NCBI RefSeq assembly: GCF_016765675.1
Contig: NZ_JAESWB010000005.1
Location: 1 to 64,000, forward strand
DNA from: Neobacillus paridis
GTDB lineage: Bacteria; Bacillota; Bacilli; Bacillales; Cytobacillaceae
DNA: 64,000 bases
Direction: 5' to 3'
In this document: in pieces, positions 41,886 through 51,507 of the stretch
Numbering within the stretch: position 1 is the stretch's first letter
How the letters are laid out: every line of letters starts with the position of its first letter
Position numbers and translations under genes: made by a program
Notes under the pieces: model-generated
Seen by the model: the letters and a program-made list of their open reading frames with translations, nothing else
What the model was told of the DNA's origin: nothing
Database searches by the model: none

Positions 41886-44591
41886 ATGGTGAAAAACGAT
41901 GTATTTAACGCGCGTTCTTCTTTTGATGTAAACGGCAAAAGCTATCATTTTTACCGTTTAAGCGCATTAGAAGAGGCTGGAATTGGCAATGTATCAAAGC
42001 TGCCATATTCCGTGAAAGTATTACTTGAATCAGTGCTGCGTCAGTACGATGGCCGGGTAATTACGAAAGAGCATGTTGAAAATTTAGCAAAATGGGGTAC
42101 GGATGAGCTGAAGGAAGTGGATGTTCCCTTTAAGCCATCCCGTGTTATTCTACAAGACTTTACAGGGGTTCCGGCAGTTGTTGACCTTGCATCTTTAAGA
42201 AAAGCAATGGCTGATCTTGGCGGCGATCCTGATAAAATTAATCCGGAGAAACAAGTCGATCTTGTCATTGACCACTCAGTGCAAGTCGATGCTTACGGTT
42301 CTCAGGATTCGTTAAAAATTAATATGGATTTTGAATTCGAACGTAATGCTGAGCGTTATCAGTTCTTAAGCTGGGCACAAAAAGCATTTAATAACTATCG
42401 TGCTGTACCGCCTGCAACTGGTATTGTACACCAAGTTAACCTTGAGTATTTAGCAGATGTTGTTCATGTTGCCGAAGTTGACGGTACTTTAGAAACATAT
42501 CCTGATACATTAGTAGGTACTGACTCTCATACCACGATGATCAATGGCCTTGGCGTTCTTGGCTGGGGCGTTGGCGGTATTGAAGCAGAAGCAGGCATGC
42601 TTGGCCAGCCTTCATACTTCCCGGTTCCTGAAGTTGTCGGGGTTAAATTAATTGGTGAGCTGCCAAACGGGGCAACTGCTACCGACCTGGCATTGAAAGT
42701 AACCCAAGTTCTTCGTAAACATGGGGTAGTGGGCAAATTTGTGGAATATTTCGGACCTGGAGTATCTACACTGCCGCTTGCAGACCGGGCAACCATTGCC
42801 AACATGGCTCCTGAATACGGGGCAACTTGCGGCTTCTTCCCAATTGACGAAGAATCGCTTGCTTACCTGCGTTTAACAGGTCGCGATGAGGAGCACATCC
42901 AAGTGGTTGAACAATATTGCAAAGCCAATGGCTTATTCTTCAACCCTGCAGAAGAGCCTGTATATACAGATGTGATTGAAATTAACCTTGCTGAAATCGA
43001 AGCAAATCTTTCCGGCCCTAAGCGTCCACAAGATTTAATTCCGCTTTCAAAAATGAAGCAAGAATTTGTGAAGGCAGTATCTGCTCCACAAGGAAACCAA
43101 GGGTTCGGCCTAACCGCTGATGAATTGGAAAAATCAGCAATGGTTAAATTTAATAATGGTGACGAAGCCGAAATCAAAACTGGTGCCGTTGCGATCGCGT
43201 CGATCACAAGCTGTACGAATACTTCTAACCCTTATGTTCTTGTGGCCGCCGGCTTAGTTGCCAAAAAAGCCGTGGAGCTTGGCATGGAAGTACCAAAATT
43301 TGTGAAAACATCTTTAGCACCAGGTTCCAAGGTTGTTACCGGCTATCTTCGTGATTCCGGCCTGCTCCCATACCTTGAAAAGATCGGTTTCAATCTAGTA
43401 GGTTACGGCTGTACCACATGTATTGGAAACTCTGGTCCATTAAAAGAAGAAATTGAAAAAACAATTGCCGAAAACGATCTTTTAGTTACATCTGTGCTTT
43501 CCGGTAACCGTAACTTTGAAGGTCGGATTCATCCGCTTGTCAAAGCAAACTATCTGGCCTCACCACCGTTAGTTGTTGCTTATGCCCTGGCCGGTTCAGT
43601 AAATGTTGACTTTGCAACTGAACCAATCGGTAAAGATAAAGATGGCAATGACGTCTTCTTTAAAGACATTTGGCCATCAACTGCGGAAGTAAATGATGTG
43701 GTTAAACGCACCGTTACACCTGAACTATTCCGCAAAGAATACGAAAATGTCTTCGGTGACAACGAGCGCTGGAACGAAATCAAAACGAGCAATGAGCCAT
43801 TGTACAACTGGGATGCGGATTCAACTTATATCCAAAATCCACCATTCTTCGAAGGCTTATCCAAAGAACCAGGTACTGTTGCTCCATTAACAGGACTTCG
43901 TGTTGTTGGTAAGTTCGGGGATTCAGTCACAACTGACCATATTTCACCAGCAGGAGCCATCGGCAAGACTACTCCAGCAGGTAAATATTTATTAGAAAAA
44001 GGCGTTCAACCGCGTGATTTCAACTCTTACGGTTCCCGCCGCGGTAACCATGAAGTCATGATGCGCGGAACATTCGCGAACATCCGCATCCGCAACCAAA
44101 TCGCACCTGGTACAGAAGGCGGCTTCACGACTTACTGGCCTACAGGCGAAGTTATGTCCATTTACGATGCTTGCATGAAGTACAAGGAAGACGGCACTGG
44201 CTTAATGGTTGTTGCCGGCAAAGATTATGGTATGGGTTCATCCCGTGACTGGGCTGCTAAAGGAACAAACCTATTAGGCATTAAGACTGTTCTAGCTGAA
44301 AGCTTTGAGCGAATCCACCGTTCAAACCTTGTGTTAATGGGTGTTCTACCGCTTCAATTTAAAGCAGGTGAAAATGCCGAAACATTAGGATTAACGGGTA
44401 AAGAAACGTTTGAAGTCCAAGTAGACGAAAACGTAAAACCACATGATCTTGTGAAAGTAACTGCTACTGACGAAGACGGCAATAAGAAAGAATTCGAAGT
44501 AGTGGTCCGCTTCGATTCCGAAGTAGAAATTGACTACTATCGTCACGGTGGTATCTTACAAATGGTCCTTCGTGAAAAATTACAAGCTTAA
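41886..44591 (+). CDS. acnA: aconitate hydratase
   Basis: Aconitase (CitB in B. subtilis) of 901 residues converts citrate to isocitrate in the TCA cycle and, without its cluster, can bind RNA. The [4Fe-4S] ligands are visible as [11 protein letters not shown] and [24 protein letters not shown] and [16 protein letters not shown] are in the fourth domain. The ATG at 41886 ([13 protein letters not shown]) is chosen by homology and a nearby AAAGGGGG; the longer open frame enters the leader. Regulated by CcpC-like dyads upstream. Confidence 0.97.
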   Translation: MVKNDVFNARSSFDVNGKSYHFYRLSALEEAGIGNVSKLPYSVKVLLESVLRQYDGRVITKEHVENLAKWGTDELKEVDVPFKPSRVILQDFTGVPAVVDLASLRKAMADLGGDPDKINPEKQVDLVIDHSVQVDAYGSQDSLKINMDFEFERNAERYQFLSWAQKAFNNYRAVPPATGIVHQVNLEYLADVVHVAEVDGTLETYPDTLVGTDSHTTMINGLGVLGWGVGGIEAEAGMLGQPSYFPVPEVVGVKLIGELPNGATATDLALKVTQVLRKHGVVGKFVEYFGPGVSTLPLADRATIANMAPEYGATCGFFPIDEESLAYLRLTGRDEEHIQVVEQYCKANGLFFNPAEEPVYTDVIEINLAEIEANLSGPKRPQDLIPLSKMKQEFVKAVSAPQGNQGFGLTADELEKSAMVKFNNGDEAEIKTGAVAIASITSCTNTSNPYVLVAAGLVAKKAVELGMEVPKFVKTSLAPGSKVVTGYLRDSGLLPYLEKIGFNLVGYGCTTCIGNSGPLKEEIEKTIAENDLLVTSVLSGNRNFEGRIHPLVKANYLASPPLVVAYALAGSVNVDFATEPIGKDKDGNDVFFKDIWPSTAEVNDVVKRTVTPELFRKEYENVFGDNERWNEIKTSNEPLYNWDADSTYIQNPPFFEGLSKEPGTVAPLTGLRVVGKFGDSVTTDHISPAGAIGKTTPAGKYLLEKGVQPRDFNSYGSRRGNHEVMMRGTFANIRIRNQIAPGTEGGFTTYWPTGEVMSIYDACMKYKEDGTGLMVVAGKDYGMGSSRDWAAKGTNLLGIKTVLAESFERIHRSNLVLMGVLPLQFKAGENAETLGLTGKETFEVQVDENVKPHDLVKVTATDEDGNKKEFEVVVRFDSEVEIDYYRHGGILQMVLREKLQA

Positions 44592-44606
44592 TTTGTACAC
44601 CCTTTT

Positions 44607-44642
44607 TAAACACCATGCGTTGTTTGCGCATGGTGTTTGTTA
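44607..44642 (+). terminator. terminator of acnA
   Basis: AAACACCATGCG / CGCATGGTGTTT is a perfect 12-bp stem; the tail TGTTATGTT is only moderately T-rich. Confidence 0.8.
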
Positions 44643-44748
44643 TGTTCATAAAACTGTCACATTATTGCCAAATTGAAATTTTGTTTAACCTAAGTTAATA
44701 GTGTAAAATCAGATATAGTGATGATGATTTCAAGAAGGGGGATTTGGG

Positions 44749-45288
44749 GTGGTCAAGAAAATCATTGCGGCAGTAATCCTAATTACCTTACTTACCGTAG
44801 CAATTGTCCAAGCAGTCGATAAAAAACCAGAAAAGCAGTCCGATACCGCAAAAGAAGCTTCAGCACAAACGAATGGATTAACAATTGGGGCAAAAGCACC
44901 TGATTTTGAGCTGAAGACACTGACCGGGGAAACGGTAAAACTTTCAGACCTAAAAGGAAAAAAAGTTATCTTAAATTTTTGGGCAACCTGGTGTGGGCCA
45001 TGTAAGAAGGAAATGCCGGAAATGGAGAAATTTTTTAAACAAGCGGATAAGAATATCACAATTCTTGCAGTCAATATTGACCCGCAATTAGATGTCAAAG
45101 GATTTGCGAATGAGTACAAAATTACTTTCCCAATCCTGCTCGACAAGGATGATCAAGTAAATAAGACCTATCAAGTGATTTCGATTCCAACCACTTATTT
45201 TATTGACAGTGACGGCCTCATTCAAAATAAATTGGTTGGTTCGATGAAACTGGATGATATGGTCAATTTTACAGGAAAATTAAAATAA
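44749..45288 (+). CDS. TlpA/ResA-family thioredoxin-like protein (YneN-like)
   Basis: This 179-residue protein has an N-terminal membrane helix or uncleaved signal (IIAAVILITLLTVAIVQA), a short linker, and a TlpA-type domain with APDFELKTLTGETVKLSDLKGKKVILNFWATWCGPC and cis-Pro segment ISIPTTYFID. Position behind acnA corresponds to yneN of B. subtilis. It probably reduces disulfides outside the membrane; partner is not known. Start is GTG after AGGGGGATTTGGG. Confidence 0.92.
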   Translation: MVKKIIAAVILITLLTVAIVQAVDKKPEKQSDTAKEASAQTNGLTIGAKAPDFELKTLTGETVKLSDLKGKKVILNFWATWCGPCKKEMPEMEKFFKQADKNITILAVNIDPQLDVKGFANEYKITFPILLDKDDQVNKTYQVISIPTTYFIDSDGLIQNKLVGSMKLDDMVNFTGKLK

Positions 45289-45296
45289 GCCTTTTG

Positions 45297-45326
45297 AGAC
45301 GTTGATGATATATTCAACGTCTTTAC
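45297..45326 (+). terminator. terminator of the YneN-like gene
   Basis: AGACGTTGA / TCAACGTCT (9 bp) is followed by TTACTGTTT. Confidence 0.75.
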
Positions 45327-45490
45327 TGTTTATTTTACCCCATTGGGATTAAAGTGAAATGCATTTATGACAACTTTGCAACATTTTCATATTTATTAAA
45401 TAAACGATTTAATTTTCAAAAAGTTGTAATAATTGCAAGCGTTTTAGGACATAATAACTGCTATAATGAGTCATAAGGAAGGTGAAAAAC

Positions 45491-45622
45491 ATGAGAAGAC
45501 CAAGAAAACGTTCTTTTGAGGAACTAGTTTCTGAAAATAAATCACAGCTTTTGAAAGACAGTGCTGCGTTGGAGAAAATTGAAAAACGCCTTGAACAAAA
45601 GCGATTAGGCAAGGCAGAATAG
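45491..45622 (+). CDS. FbpB-family small basic protein
   Basis: This 43-residue basic protein, MRRPRKRSFEELVSENKSQLLKDSAALEKIEKRLEQKRLGKAE, matches the FbpB family, small Fur-regulated proteins that in B. subtilis assist the iron-sparing sRNA FsrA. GGAAGGTGA precedes the ATG. Upstream at 45424-45438 TTGTAATAATTGCAA is a near 7-1-7 palindrome that could be a Fur-type box, and TATAAT at 45462-45467 a -10. Targets next door include acnA, a known iron-sparing target in B. subtilis; the link is inferred. Confidence 0.8.
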   Translation: MRRPRKRSFEELVSENKSQLLKDSAALEKIEKRLEQKRLGKAE

Positions 45623-45690
45623 CGATAATTTTTTTCCAATCATGGTCCCTCTTCTTTTTGGACAAAATAGTGCTAAGGAGGGGATCAAAA

Positions 45691-45831
45691 ATGGGTAAAG
45701 GGTATCAAACAAAACGTTTTCGCCCAACGCATATTGGAACACAGCCTCGGAGTTTTGGCGGAAATAAAGGAAAACAAATGCAAGATAACTCTGGAGAACA
45801 CGCTCAGGTTATGCAAACAAAAGGTGAATAA
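45691..45831 (+). CDS. sspN: small acid-soluble spore protein N
   Basis: This 46-residue protein, MGKGYQTKRFRPTHIGTQPRSFGGNKGKQMQDNSGEHAQVMQTKGE, has the SspN core (THIGTQ...GGNKGKQMQD). AAGGAGGGG precedes the ATG. It is followed by tlp after 69 bases, as in B. subtilis, where sspN-tlp is a sigma-G operon. Confidence 0.95.
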   Translation: MGKGYQTKRFRPTHIGTQPRSFGGNKGKQMQDNSGEHAQVMQTKGE

Positions 45832-45900
45832 ATAAGAAGCGCAATCGCCTTCGGGACACACACAGTAACAAGAACATTCATTAGGAGGAATATTCAACAA

Positions 45901-46137
45901 ATGACTTATAACAACAAACCAAAACCTGATGATCGAAGTGATAATGTTGAAAAGCTGCAGTCGATGATTCACCATACAATTGAGAATATGGAAGCGGCAG
46001 AAGAATCTTTAGAGTTTACTGACAGCGAAGCACAGCGTCAGCAGATTGCGAAAAAAAATGAGCGCAGACGCCAAGCAATTGATTCATTCCGCTCCGAAGT
46101 AAAAGATGAAGCCAACCACAACAATACTCAAGGCTAA
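45901..46137 (+). CDS. tlp: small acid-soluble spore protein Tlp
   Basis: This 78-residue protein, MTYNNKPKPDDRSDNVEKLQSMIHHTIENMEAAEESLEF..., is Tlp, an SASP-like forespore protein (the name thioredoxin-like is historic; there is no CxxC). AGGAGGAAT precedes the ATG. It is likely co-transcribed with sspN. Confidence 0.96.
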   Translation: MTYNNKPKPDDRSDNVEKLQSMIHHTIENMEAAEESLEFTDSEAQRQQIAKKNERRRQAIDSFRSEVKDEANHNNTQG

Positions 46138-46142
46138 TGTTA

Positions 46143-46174
46143 CCGGGACCTTTCACTATGACAGGTCCTTTTTC
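46143..46174 (+). terminator. terminator of sspN-tlp
   Basis: GGGACCT / AGGTCC with 12-base loop is followed by TTTTTC. Confidence 0.85.
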
Positions 46175-46322
46175 TAAGCAAAAATGAAAAGCAACATCAC
46201 TTTCCAATCCTGCCGTTCATTCCCCTCATTACAATCTCTCATTTTCTTATGATAAGATAGAGAAGTGAAAAGAAAAAGGAAAACATTGATAAAAGTTTAT
46301 TAAAAGAGGAGAAATGGTAACG

Positions 46323-46778
46323 ATGGAAGATTTTTTTGTTTCGACTAGAGAAATTCAGCTTTATTATGCCGACACTGATATGATGGGTGTTATTTATCAC
46401 GCCAATTATTTAAAATTTTTTGAGTTAGGCCGTACAGGGTTAATAGAGGATCTTGGTTATCAGTATGTAGCCATGGAAGAGGCAGGTTTTTACGCACCTG
46501 TATACGATGTCCAGGTAACTTATAAGAAACCGCTGCGCTATGGGGACCAAGCCTTCGTTAAAACATGGGTCGACCATAATGATGGTATTAAAACGATTTA
46601 TGGCTACAACATTATCAATGGGGATGAAGAGTTGTGCGCCACGGGAAAAACTACTCACATCATTGTAAAGAAAGATAATTTTAGACCCACTTCCTTTAAA
46701 AAAGCATTTCCCGAATGGTTCTTAAAATATGAAGAAATTAAAAAAATTGAATTAACGATTGATAATAAAACTACATAG
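46323..46778 (+). CDS. acyl-CoA thioesterase, hot-dog fold (YneP/YbgC-like)
   Basis: This 151-residue protein has the 4HBT signature YADTDMMGVIYHANYLKFFELGRTGL with the catalytic Asp and the YxxP-like loop region, and VQVTYKKPLRYGD further on. It hydrolyses acyl-CoA thioesters; the physiological substrate is not known. I start at the second ATG (46323), as the first lies only two bases after GGAG. In B. subtilis yneP has the same neighbours (tlp upstream, plsY downstream). Confidence 0.9.
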   Translation: MEDFFVSTREIQLYYADTDMMGVIYHANYLKFFELGRTGLIEDLGYQYVAMEEAGFYAPVYDVQVTYKKPLRYGDQAFVKTWVDHNDGIKTIYGYNIINGDEELCATGKTTHIIVKKDNFRPTSFKKAFPEWFLKYEEIKKIELTIDNKTT

Positions 46779-46803
46779 GAGCATCCTTAAGATGCTCCGC
46801 TTC
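46779..46803. terminator. hairpin between the YneP-like gene and the 46807 gene
   Basis: GGAGCATC-CTTAA-GATGCTCC lies between the convergent genes; tails are weak (GCTTCTTG). Confidence 0.65.
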
Positions 46804-46806
46804 TTG

Positions 46807-46974
46807 TTATACTGTCAATTGTTCAAAAAAATCAATTAATTCATCAAAATTCCGCGTTACTTTGGGAGAGCCATTGCTTGGGTCAGCTGGGAAAAATTCA
46901 ATAACAAATTCATTTCGATCCATACTTTCATTCACAAATGTTGAAAACTGATACTCTTTCAGACGATTTTGCAT
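46807..46974 (-). CDS. small protein of unknown function
   Basis: This 55-residue protein (MQNRLKEYQFSTFVNESMDRNEFVIEFFPADPSNGSPKVTRNFDELIDFFEQLTV) looks like a compact alpha/beta domain without Cys or membrane segment. GGAGGGTGGAGAG leads into the ATG at 46974; a longer frame starts inside that site. I do not recognise a family. It sits between yneP-like and plsY, in the place where B. subtilis has yneQ/yneR. Confidence 0.75.
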   Translation of the reverse strand: MQNRLKEYQFSTFVNESMDRNEFVIEFFPADPSNGSPKVTRNFDELIDFFEQLTV

Positions 46975-47061
46975 CTCTCCACCCTCCAATTAGTAACATC
47001 CTCATATCATTATTTTACATTAGTTCAAATGAATGGAATGGTTGAAAAATGAAAATTTTAT

Positions 47062-47092
47062 GAAAAAAGGCTGCAGCGTAAAGCTACAGCCA
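47062..47092 (-). terminator. terminator of plsY
   Basis: On the minus strand GGCTGTAGC / GCTGCAGCC (one mismatch) is followed by six T. The plsY stop codon is inside the stem. Confidence 0.85.
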
Positions 47093-47683
47093 TTTAATTT
47101 TTGGTTCCGTTTTGCTCATTATTCGTTTTATATTCGCGCGGTGTCGGTAAACGACAAATGATGCTAACAGGATGATAACAATGAGAAGTGGGAAATCCCA
47201 TTTGCTGATGATTCCGGAAATGATGACGTAAATAACCGCAACAAGTGCGGCAACCATCGATGATAGTGATACATATTTTGTGATATATAAAGAAATGAAA
47301 AAAGCGAGAATCAGCGTAGCAAATAAAAACGGCGCATAGCATAGGATGACCCCGCCTGAAGTCGCCACGGCTTTTCCGCCACGAAAGCTGGCAAAGATCG
47401 GGTAAGTATGACCAAGAACAGCTAAAACTCCTGGTATTAATGGATGTAAGTGAACCGATAAAATCAACGGTAGTGCTGTTGCAAGGGTACCTTTTAGAAT
47501 ATCCGCGCTGGTCACGACCAATCCTGCTTTAACTCCAAGAGTCCGAAATGTATTCGTGCCCCCCAAATTGCCACTCCCATGTTCACGAATATCAGTATTG
47601 TAGAAAACCCTTCCAATAATCAAGCCTGAAGGAATCGATCCGAGTAAATAGGCAAGAACTAAGATGGAAATAATCTGAACCAT
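47084..47683 (-). CDS. plsY: glycerol-3-phosphate acyltransferase PlsY
   Basis: This 199-residue five-helix membrane enzyme acylates glycerol-3-phosphate with acyl-phosphate, the first step of phospholipid synthesis. The three family motifs are [29 protein letters not shown] (phosphate-binding) and [21 protein letters not shown]. Monocistronic with AGGAGTAA upstream. In B. subtilis it lies in the same place (yneS). Confidence 0.97.
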   Translation of the reverse strand: MVQIISILVLAYLLGSIPSGLIIGRVFYNTDIREHGSGNLGGTNTFRTLGVKAGLVVTSADILKGTLATALPLILSVHLHPLIPGVLAVLGHTYPIFASFRGGKAVATSGGVILCYAPFLFATLILAFFISLYITKYVSLSSMVAALVAVIYVIISGIISKWDFPLLIVIILLASFVVYRHRANIKRIMSKTEPKIKWL

Positions 47684-47982
47684 GTAAAATTACTCCTTTA
47701 GAAAAAGATCAAGCTATTTAATTTTACACCATGAAATAATGAAAATCACCATATGTTTCTATTTTTCATGATAATTTATCTAATTTTGTATGATTAGAGT
47801 CATTTTTTTTACAATTATATGGACAATTTTCAAACCATTTGTTAATTCGCCCCGTGTCATATATCTTAGGCTGTTGAAATAGGTTAAAATAATTTTAATG
47901 AAGTCGATATATAACTGGTAACTATATGTTTATAATATGGACCGATTGATCATATCAAGTTTTTTTAAAATGAGGTGAGCTT
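47684..47982. other. intergenic region between divergent plsY and histidine kinase gene
   Basis: These 299 AT-rich bases contain the two divergent promoters. A TATAAT at about 47932 before the kinase gene has no clear -35. No gene or RNA motif is visible. Confidence 0.5.
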
Positions 47983-48798
47983 ATGAGTAATAGTAATGAA
48001 ACAGAGATCAACTACCGTGAATTAGCGGAAAAATATGAGGCTATTAATCGTATCCTAGAAAAACGTCTAGAGGAGGAAATTCGGAAAAACCACGAGAAAG
48101 ACCAAATTATCATCCAACATTCCCGGCTGGCGGCCATGGGTGAAATGATGGCTAGTATCGGTCATCAATGGCGGCAGCCGTTAAACAGCCTATTGCTCTT
48201 GGTTCAAGATGTCAGAGATGCGTTGGAATATGGAGAAATAAATGAATCTTATATCGACCGTTTTACCCGGGAAAGCACGATCCAGATTAAGCATATGTCC
48301 CAAACGATTAGAGATTTTCGCAATTTTTATAAACCAAATAGTGAAAAAACCACTTTTTCCGTCGGAGATGCGATTGAGGACGCGCTGTCAATTTATTCGC
48401 TAAACCTACAAAATCATGGTATTAAAGTAGAATTTGAAAATAGAGGGCAACAGGTAGCCTATGGGTATCCAAATGAATTCAGTCAAATCGTGCTGAACAT
48501 TTTAGCAAATGCTCGTGATGCCTTTATCCAAAAAGAAATCGCGAATCGAAAAATTATGATTAAAATTAAAGAAACGACAGATTTTATCACGGCAGAATTC
48601 ACCGATAATGCCGGAGGGATCGATGCGGCTTTTCTTGAAAAGGTATTTGAACCAAATTTCACGACCAAACCACATGGTTCTGGGCTCGGATTGTACATGG
48701 CCAAGACCGTAATTGAGCGAATGGATGGCAGTGTATCCGTTGAAAACGTCGGAAACGGAGCGCAGTTTAGACTTTCCATTCCCAAACCCCAGTTTTAG
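47983..48798 (+). CDS. orphan soluble sensor histidine kinase
   Basis: This 271-residue protein has no membrane segment. An N-terminal coiled coil (about 10-45) leads into the dimerization helix with phospho-acceptor His61 in MGEMMASIGHQWRQPLNSLLLLVQD, and a HATPase domain with N box LNILANARDAF, G1 DNAGGID and G2 GSGLGLYMAKTVIERM. No separate sensor domain exists beyond the coiled coil, and no response regulator is adjacent. GHQWRQP is typical for kinases of sensor-poor, cytosolic groups; a link to sporulation phosphorelay is possible but not shown. B. subtilis has no gene here (between plsY and yneT). Confidence 0.9.
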   Translation: MSNSNETEINYRELAEKYEAINRILEKRLEEEIRKNHEKDQIIIQHSRLAAMGEMMASIGHQWRQPLNSLLLLVQDVRDALEYGEINESYIDRFTRESTIQIKHMSQTIRDFRNFYKPNSEKTTFSVGDAIEDALSIYSLNLQNHGIKVEFENRGQQVAYGYPNEFSQIVLNILANARDAFIQKEIANRKIMIKIKETTDFITAEFTDNAGGIDAAFLEKVFEPNFTTKPHGSGLGLYMAKTVIERMDGSVSVENVGNGAQFRLSIPKPQF

Positions 48799-48883
48799 GC
48801 TAAGCTTCATGAGCCATTTAGTTGTGTAATATTTACAGAATCAGATAAAATATAGTTAATTCATTGATATTGGGGTGGAATAG

Positions 48884-49300
48884 ATGACGATTGAAAATCC
48901 TAGCCGCGAAGAAATCAAGGAGATTTTAAAAAAAGCAAAACGGATTGCTGTAGTTGGATTAAGCAATAACCCAGAAAGAACTTCTTATCAAGTTTCAGCC
49001 GCCATGCAAAAGGCCGGTTATGAAATTATTCCGGTAAATCCTACCATTGATGAGGCACTTGGTGTCAAAGCTGTCGCCTCGTTAAAGGATATCGAAGGTC
49101 ATGTAGACATTGTGAATGTATTTCGCCGCTCAGAGCAGCTATTGGATGTGGCCAAGGAATTTGTCAACATTGATGCTGATGTTTTTTGGGCACAGCAAGG
49201 CCTCGTAAATGAACAAGCCTATCAGTTCCTGAAGGAAAAGGGTTATACTGTTATTATGGATCGCTGTATAAAAGTGGAACATGCCCTAACGAAGGCGTAA
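48884..49300 (+). CDS. CoA-binding domain protein (YneT-like)
   Basis: This 138-residue Rossmann-like protein has IAVVGLSNNPERTSYQVSAAMQKAGYEIIPVNP and DVFWAQQGLVNEQAYQFLKEKGYTVIMDRCIKVEH, the pattern of the small CoA-binding (YneT/YccU) family. Ligand and role are not known. It lies just upstream of parE, as in B. subtilis. A strong terminator follows. Confidence 0.92.
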   Translation: MTIENPSREEIKEILKKAKRIAVVGLSNNPERTSYQVSAAMQKAGYEIIPVNPTIDEALGVKAVASLKDIEGHVDIVNVFRRSEQLLDVAKEFVNIDADVFWAQQGLVNEQAYQFLKEKGYTVIMDRCIKVEHALTKA

Positions 49301-49307
49301 GGAATTT

Positions 49308-49339
49308 TCGCTGCCAGACATCTGGCAGCTATTTTTTTC
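49308..49339 (+). terminator. terminator of the YneT-like gene
   Basis: GCTGCCAGA-CA-TCTGGCAGC followed by TATTTTTTT. Confidence 0.93.
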
Positions 49340-49527
49340 CCTAAAAAACGACTAAAAATACCATATAAAATAGACGATGATACATATAACTATTTGCTAA
49401 ATCAAAATAAATCGCTAAAATAAGGCATAGACTCTTGGATTTGTTATGATAAAATGAACTTAGCGCAAACATTAGTTCTTAATGTAAAATGGAATAGTGG
49501 TCTTGTAAGTATGAAAGGGGAATTTTA

Positions 49528-51507
49528 GTGGCAAGAATTCAACAAGCTTTTGATTATAATGATGATGCCATCCAAGTACTTGAAGGGCTGGACGCCGTTC
49601 GCAAGCGTCCCGGGATGTACATTGGCAGCACTGATTCGCGCGGACTTCATCATCTTGTTTATGAAATTGTCGATAACTCCGTCGATGAAGTGCTTGCGGG
49701 ATATGGCGATCATATTATCGTTAAAATACACAAAGATAACTCAATCAGCGTCGTCGATAAAGGGCGCGGCATGCCGGTGGGAATGCATAAAATGGGAAAA
49801 CCAACGACGGAAGTCATCCTCACCATTCTTCATGCCGGCGGAAAATTTGGTCAAGGCGGCTATAAGACAAGCGGTGGTTTGCATGGTGTCGGTGCTTCCG
49901 TCGTCAATGCGTTATCTGAATGGCTGACTGTTACGATTAAACGAGACGGGTTTATTTATCAACAGCGCTTTGAGCATGGCGGAAAGCCAGTCACGACGCT
50001 CGAAAAAATCGGGAAAACAAACCAAACGGGAACGACGATTCACTTTAAACCGGACCCGACGATTTTTTCAACTATCACGTTTAATTTTGAAATCCTATGT
50101 GAGCGTCTCCGCGAATCCGCTTTCCTGTTAAAAGGCTTAAAGATTGAAATTTTTGATGAACGCAATGATTTGCATGAGGTTTTCCATTATGAAAATGGCA
50201 TCGAGGCGTTTGTCAAATATTTGAATGAGGAAAAAGATGTCCTTCATCCTGTTGTCAGCTTTGAAGGCATTCAAAATCATATCGAGGTGGAGTTTGCTTT
50301 TCAATTTAATGATGGTTATTCAGAAAACATCCTCTCGTTTGTAAACAATGTCCGGACAAAGGACGGAGGGACACATGAGGTCGGGGCGAAAACCGCATTG
50401 ACTAGGTCGTTTAACGATTATGCCCGTAAGGTTGGCCTGTTAAAAGAAAAGGATAAAAACCTGGAAGGATCTGATATCCGTGAAGGGTTATCGGCGATTA
50501 TTTCCGTTCGCATTCCTGAGGAACTGCTGCAGTTCGAAGGACAAACGAAGGGGAAATTGGGCACAAGCGAAGCACGATCAGCAGTAGACGCAGTTTGTTC
50601 CGAGCATTTATCCTACTTCTTAGAGGAAAATCCCGATATCAGTTCCCTCTTAATTAAAAAGTCCATTAAAGCATCGCAGGCGCGGGAGGCAGCAAGAAAG
50701 GCCCGGGAAGATGCCCGGAGCGGCAAGAAACGCAAACGCTCGGAAACCTCTCTTTCAGGCAAGCTGACGCCAGCGCAATCGCGCAACCCGCAAAAAAATG
50801 AACTTTACCTGGTTGAGGGTGACTCTGCGGGAGGATCGGCGAAACAAGGTCGTGACCGGCGTTTCCAAGCGGTCCTGCCGCTTCGCGGTAAAGTCATTAA
50901 CACGGAAAAGGCCAAGCTGTCCGATATCTTTAAGAATGAAGAAATCAACACGATTATCTATACGATCGGTGCCGGGGTCGGCTCCGACTTTACGATTGAA
51001 GATATCAATTATGACAAAATTATTATCATGACCGATGCGGATACGGATGGGGCCCATATTCAAGTATTGCTATTAACCTTCTTCTACCGCTATATGAAGC
51101 CGCTCGTGGAAGCCGGCAGGGTCTATATTGCCCTTCCGCCACTTTACAAGGTTAGCCGCGGGGCTGGTAAAAAAGAAGTGATAGAGTACGCCTGGAATGA
51201 AGAAGAATTGCAGGCTGCCATCAAAAAGATCGGCAGAGGCTATATCATCCAGCGCTACAAAGGGCTTGGCGAAATGAATGCCGACCAGCTCTGGGAAACA
51301 ACGATGAATCCGGAAACAAGGACACTGATCCGCGTGAAAATCGATGATGCTGCCCGGGCGGAGCGGCGAATCACAACGCTAATGGGTGATAAAGTTGAAC
51401 CGCGCCGCAAGTGGATTGAAAATAACGTTTCTTTCGGCTTGGAAGATGACGATACAATTTTAGAAAATGAAAATATTATGGTTTCCGAAGGGGGCTACGA
51501 AGGATGA
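49528..51507 (+). CDS. parE: DNA topoisomerase IV subunit B
   Basis: ParE (659 residues) is the ATPase subunit of topoisomerase IV, which decatenates daughter chromosomes. GHKL motifs are [28 protein letters not shown] and [15 protein letters not shown]; the TOPRIM metal site is [21 protein letters not shown] and [10 protein letters not shown]. Start is GTG after AAGGGGAA. It overlaps parC by four bases (ATGA), so the subunits are translationally coupled. Distinction from gyrB rests on the paired parC and gene neighbourhood. Confidence 0.96.
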   Translation: MARIQQAFDYNDDAIQVLEGLDAVRKRPGMYIGSTDSRGLHHLVYEIVDNSVDEVLAGYGDHIIVKIHKDNSISVVDKGRGMPVGMHKMGKPTTEVILTILHAGGKFGQGGYKTSGGLHGVGASVVNALSEWLTVTIKRDGFIYQQRFEHGGKPVTTLEKIGKTNQTGTTIHFKPDPTIFSTITFNFEILCERLRESAFLLKGLKIEIFDERNDLHEVFHYENGIEAFVKYLNEEKDVLHPVVSFEGIQNHIEVEFAFQFNDGYSENILSFVNNVRTKDGGTHEVGAKTALTRSFNDYARKVGLLKEKDKNLEGSDIREGLSAIISVRIPEELLQFEGQTKGKLGTSEARSAVDAVCSEHLSYFLEENPDISSLLIKKSIKASQAREAARKAREDARSGKKRKRSETSLSGKLTPAQSRNPQKNELYLVEGDSAGGSAKQGRDRRFQAVLPLRGKVINTEKAKLSDIFKNEEINTIIYTIGAGVGSDFTIEDINYDKIIIMTDADTDGAHIQVLLLTFFYRYMKPLVEAGRVYIALPPLYKVSRGAGKKEVIEYAWNEEELQAAIKKIGRGYIIQRYKGLGEMNADQLWETTMNPETRTLIRVKIDDAARAERRITTLMGDKVEPRRKWIENNVSFGLEDDDTILENENIMVSEGGYEG

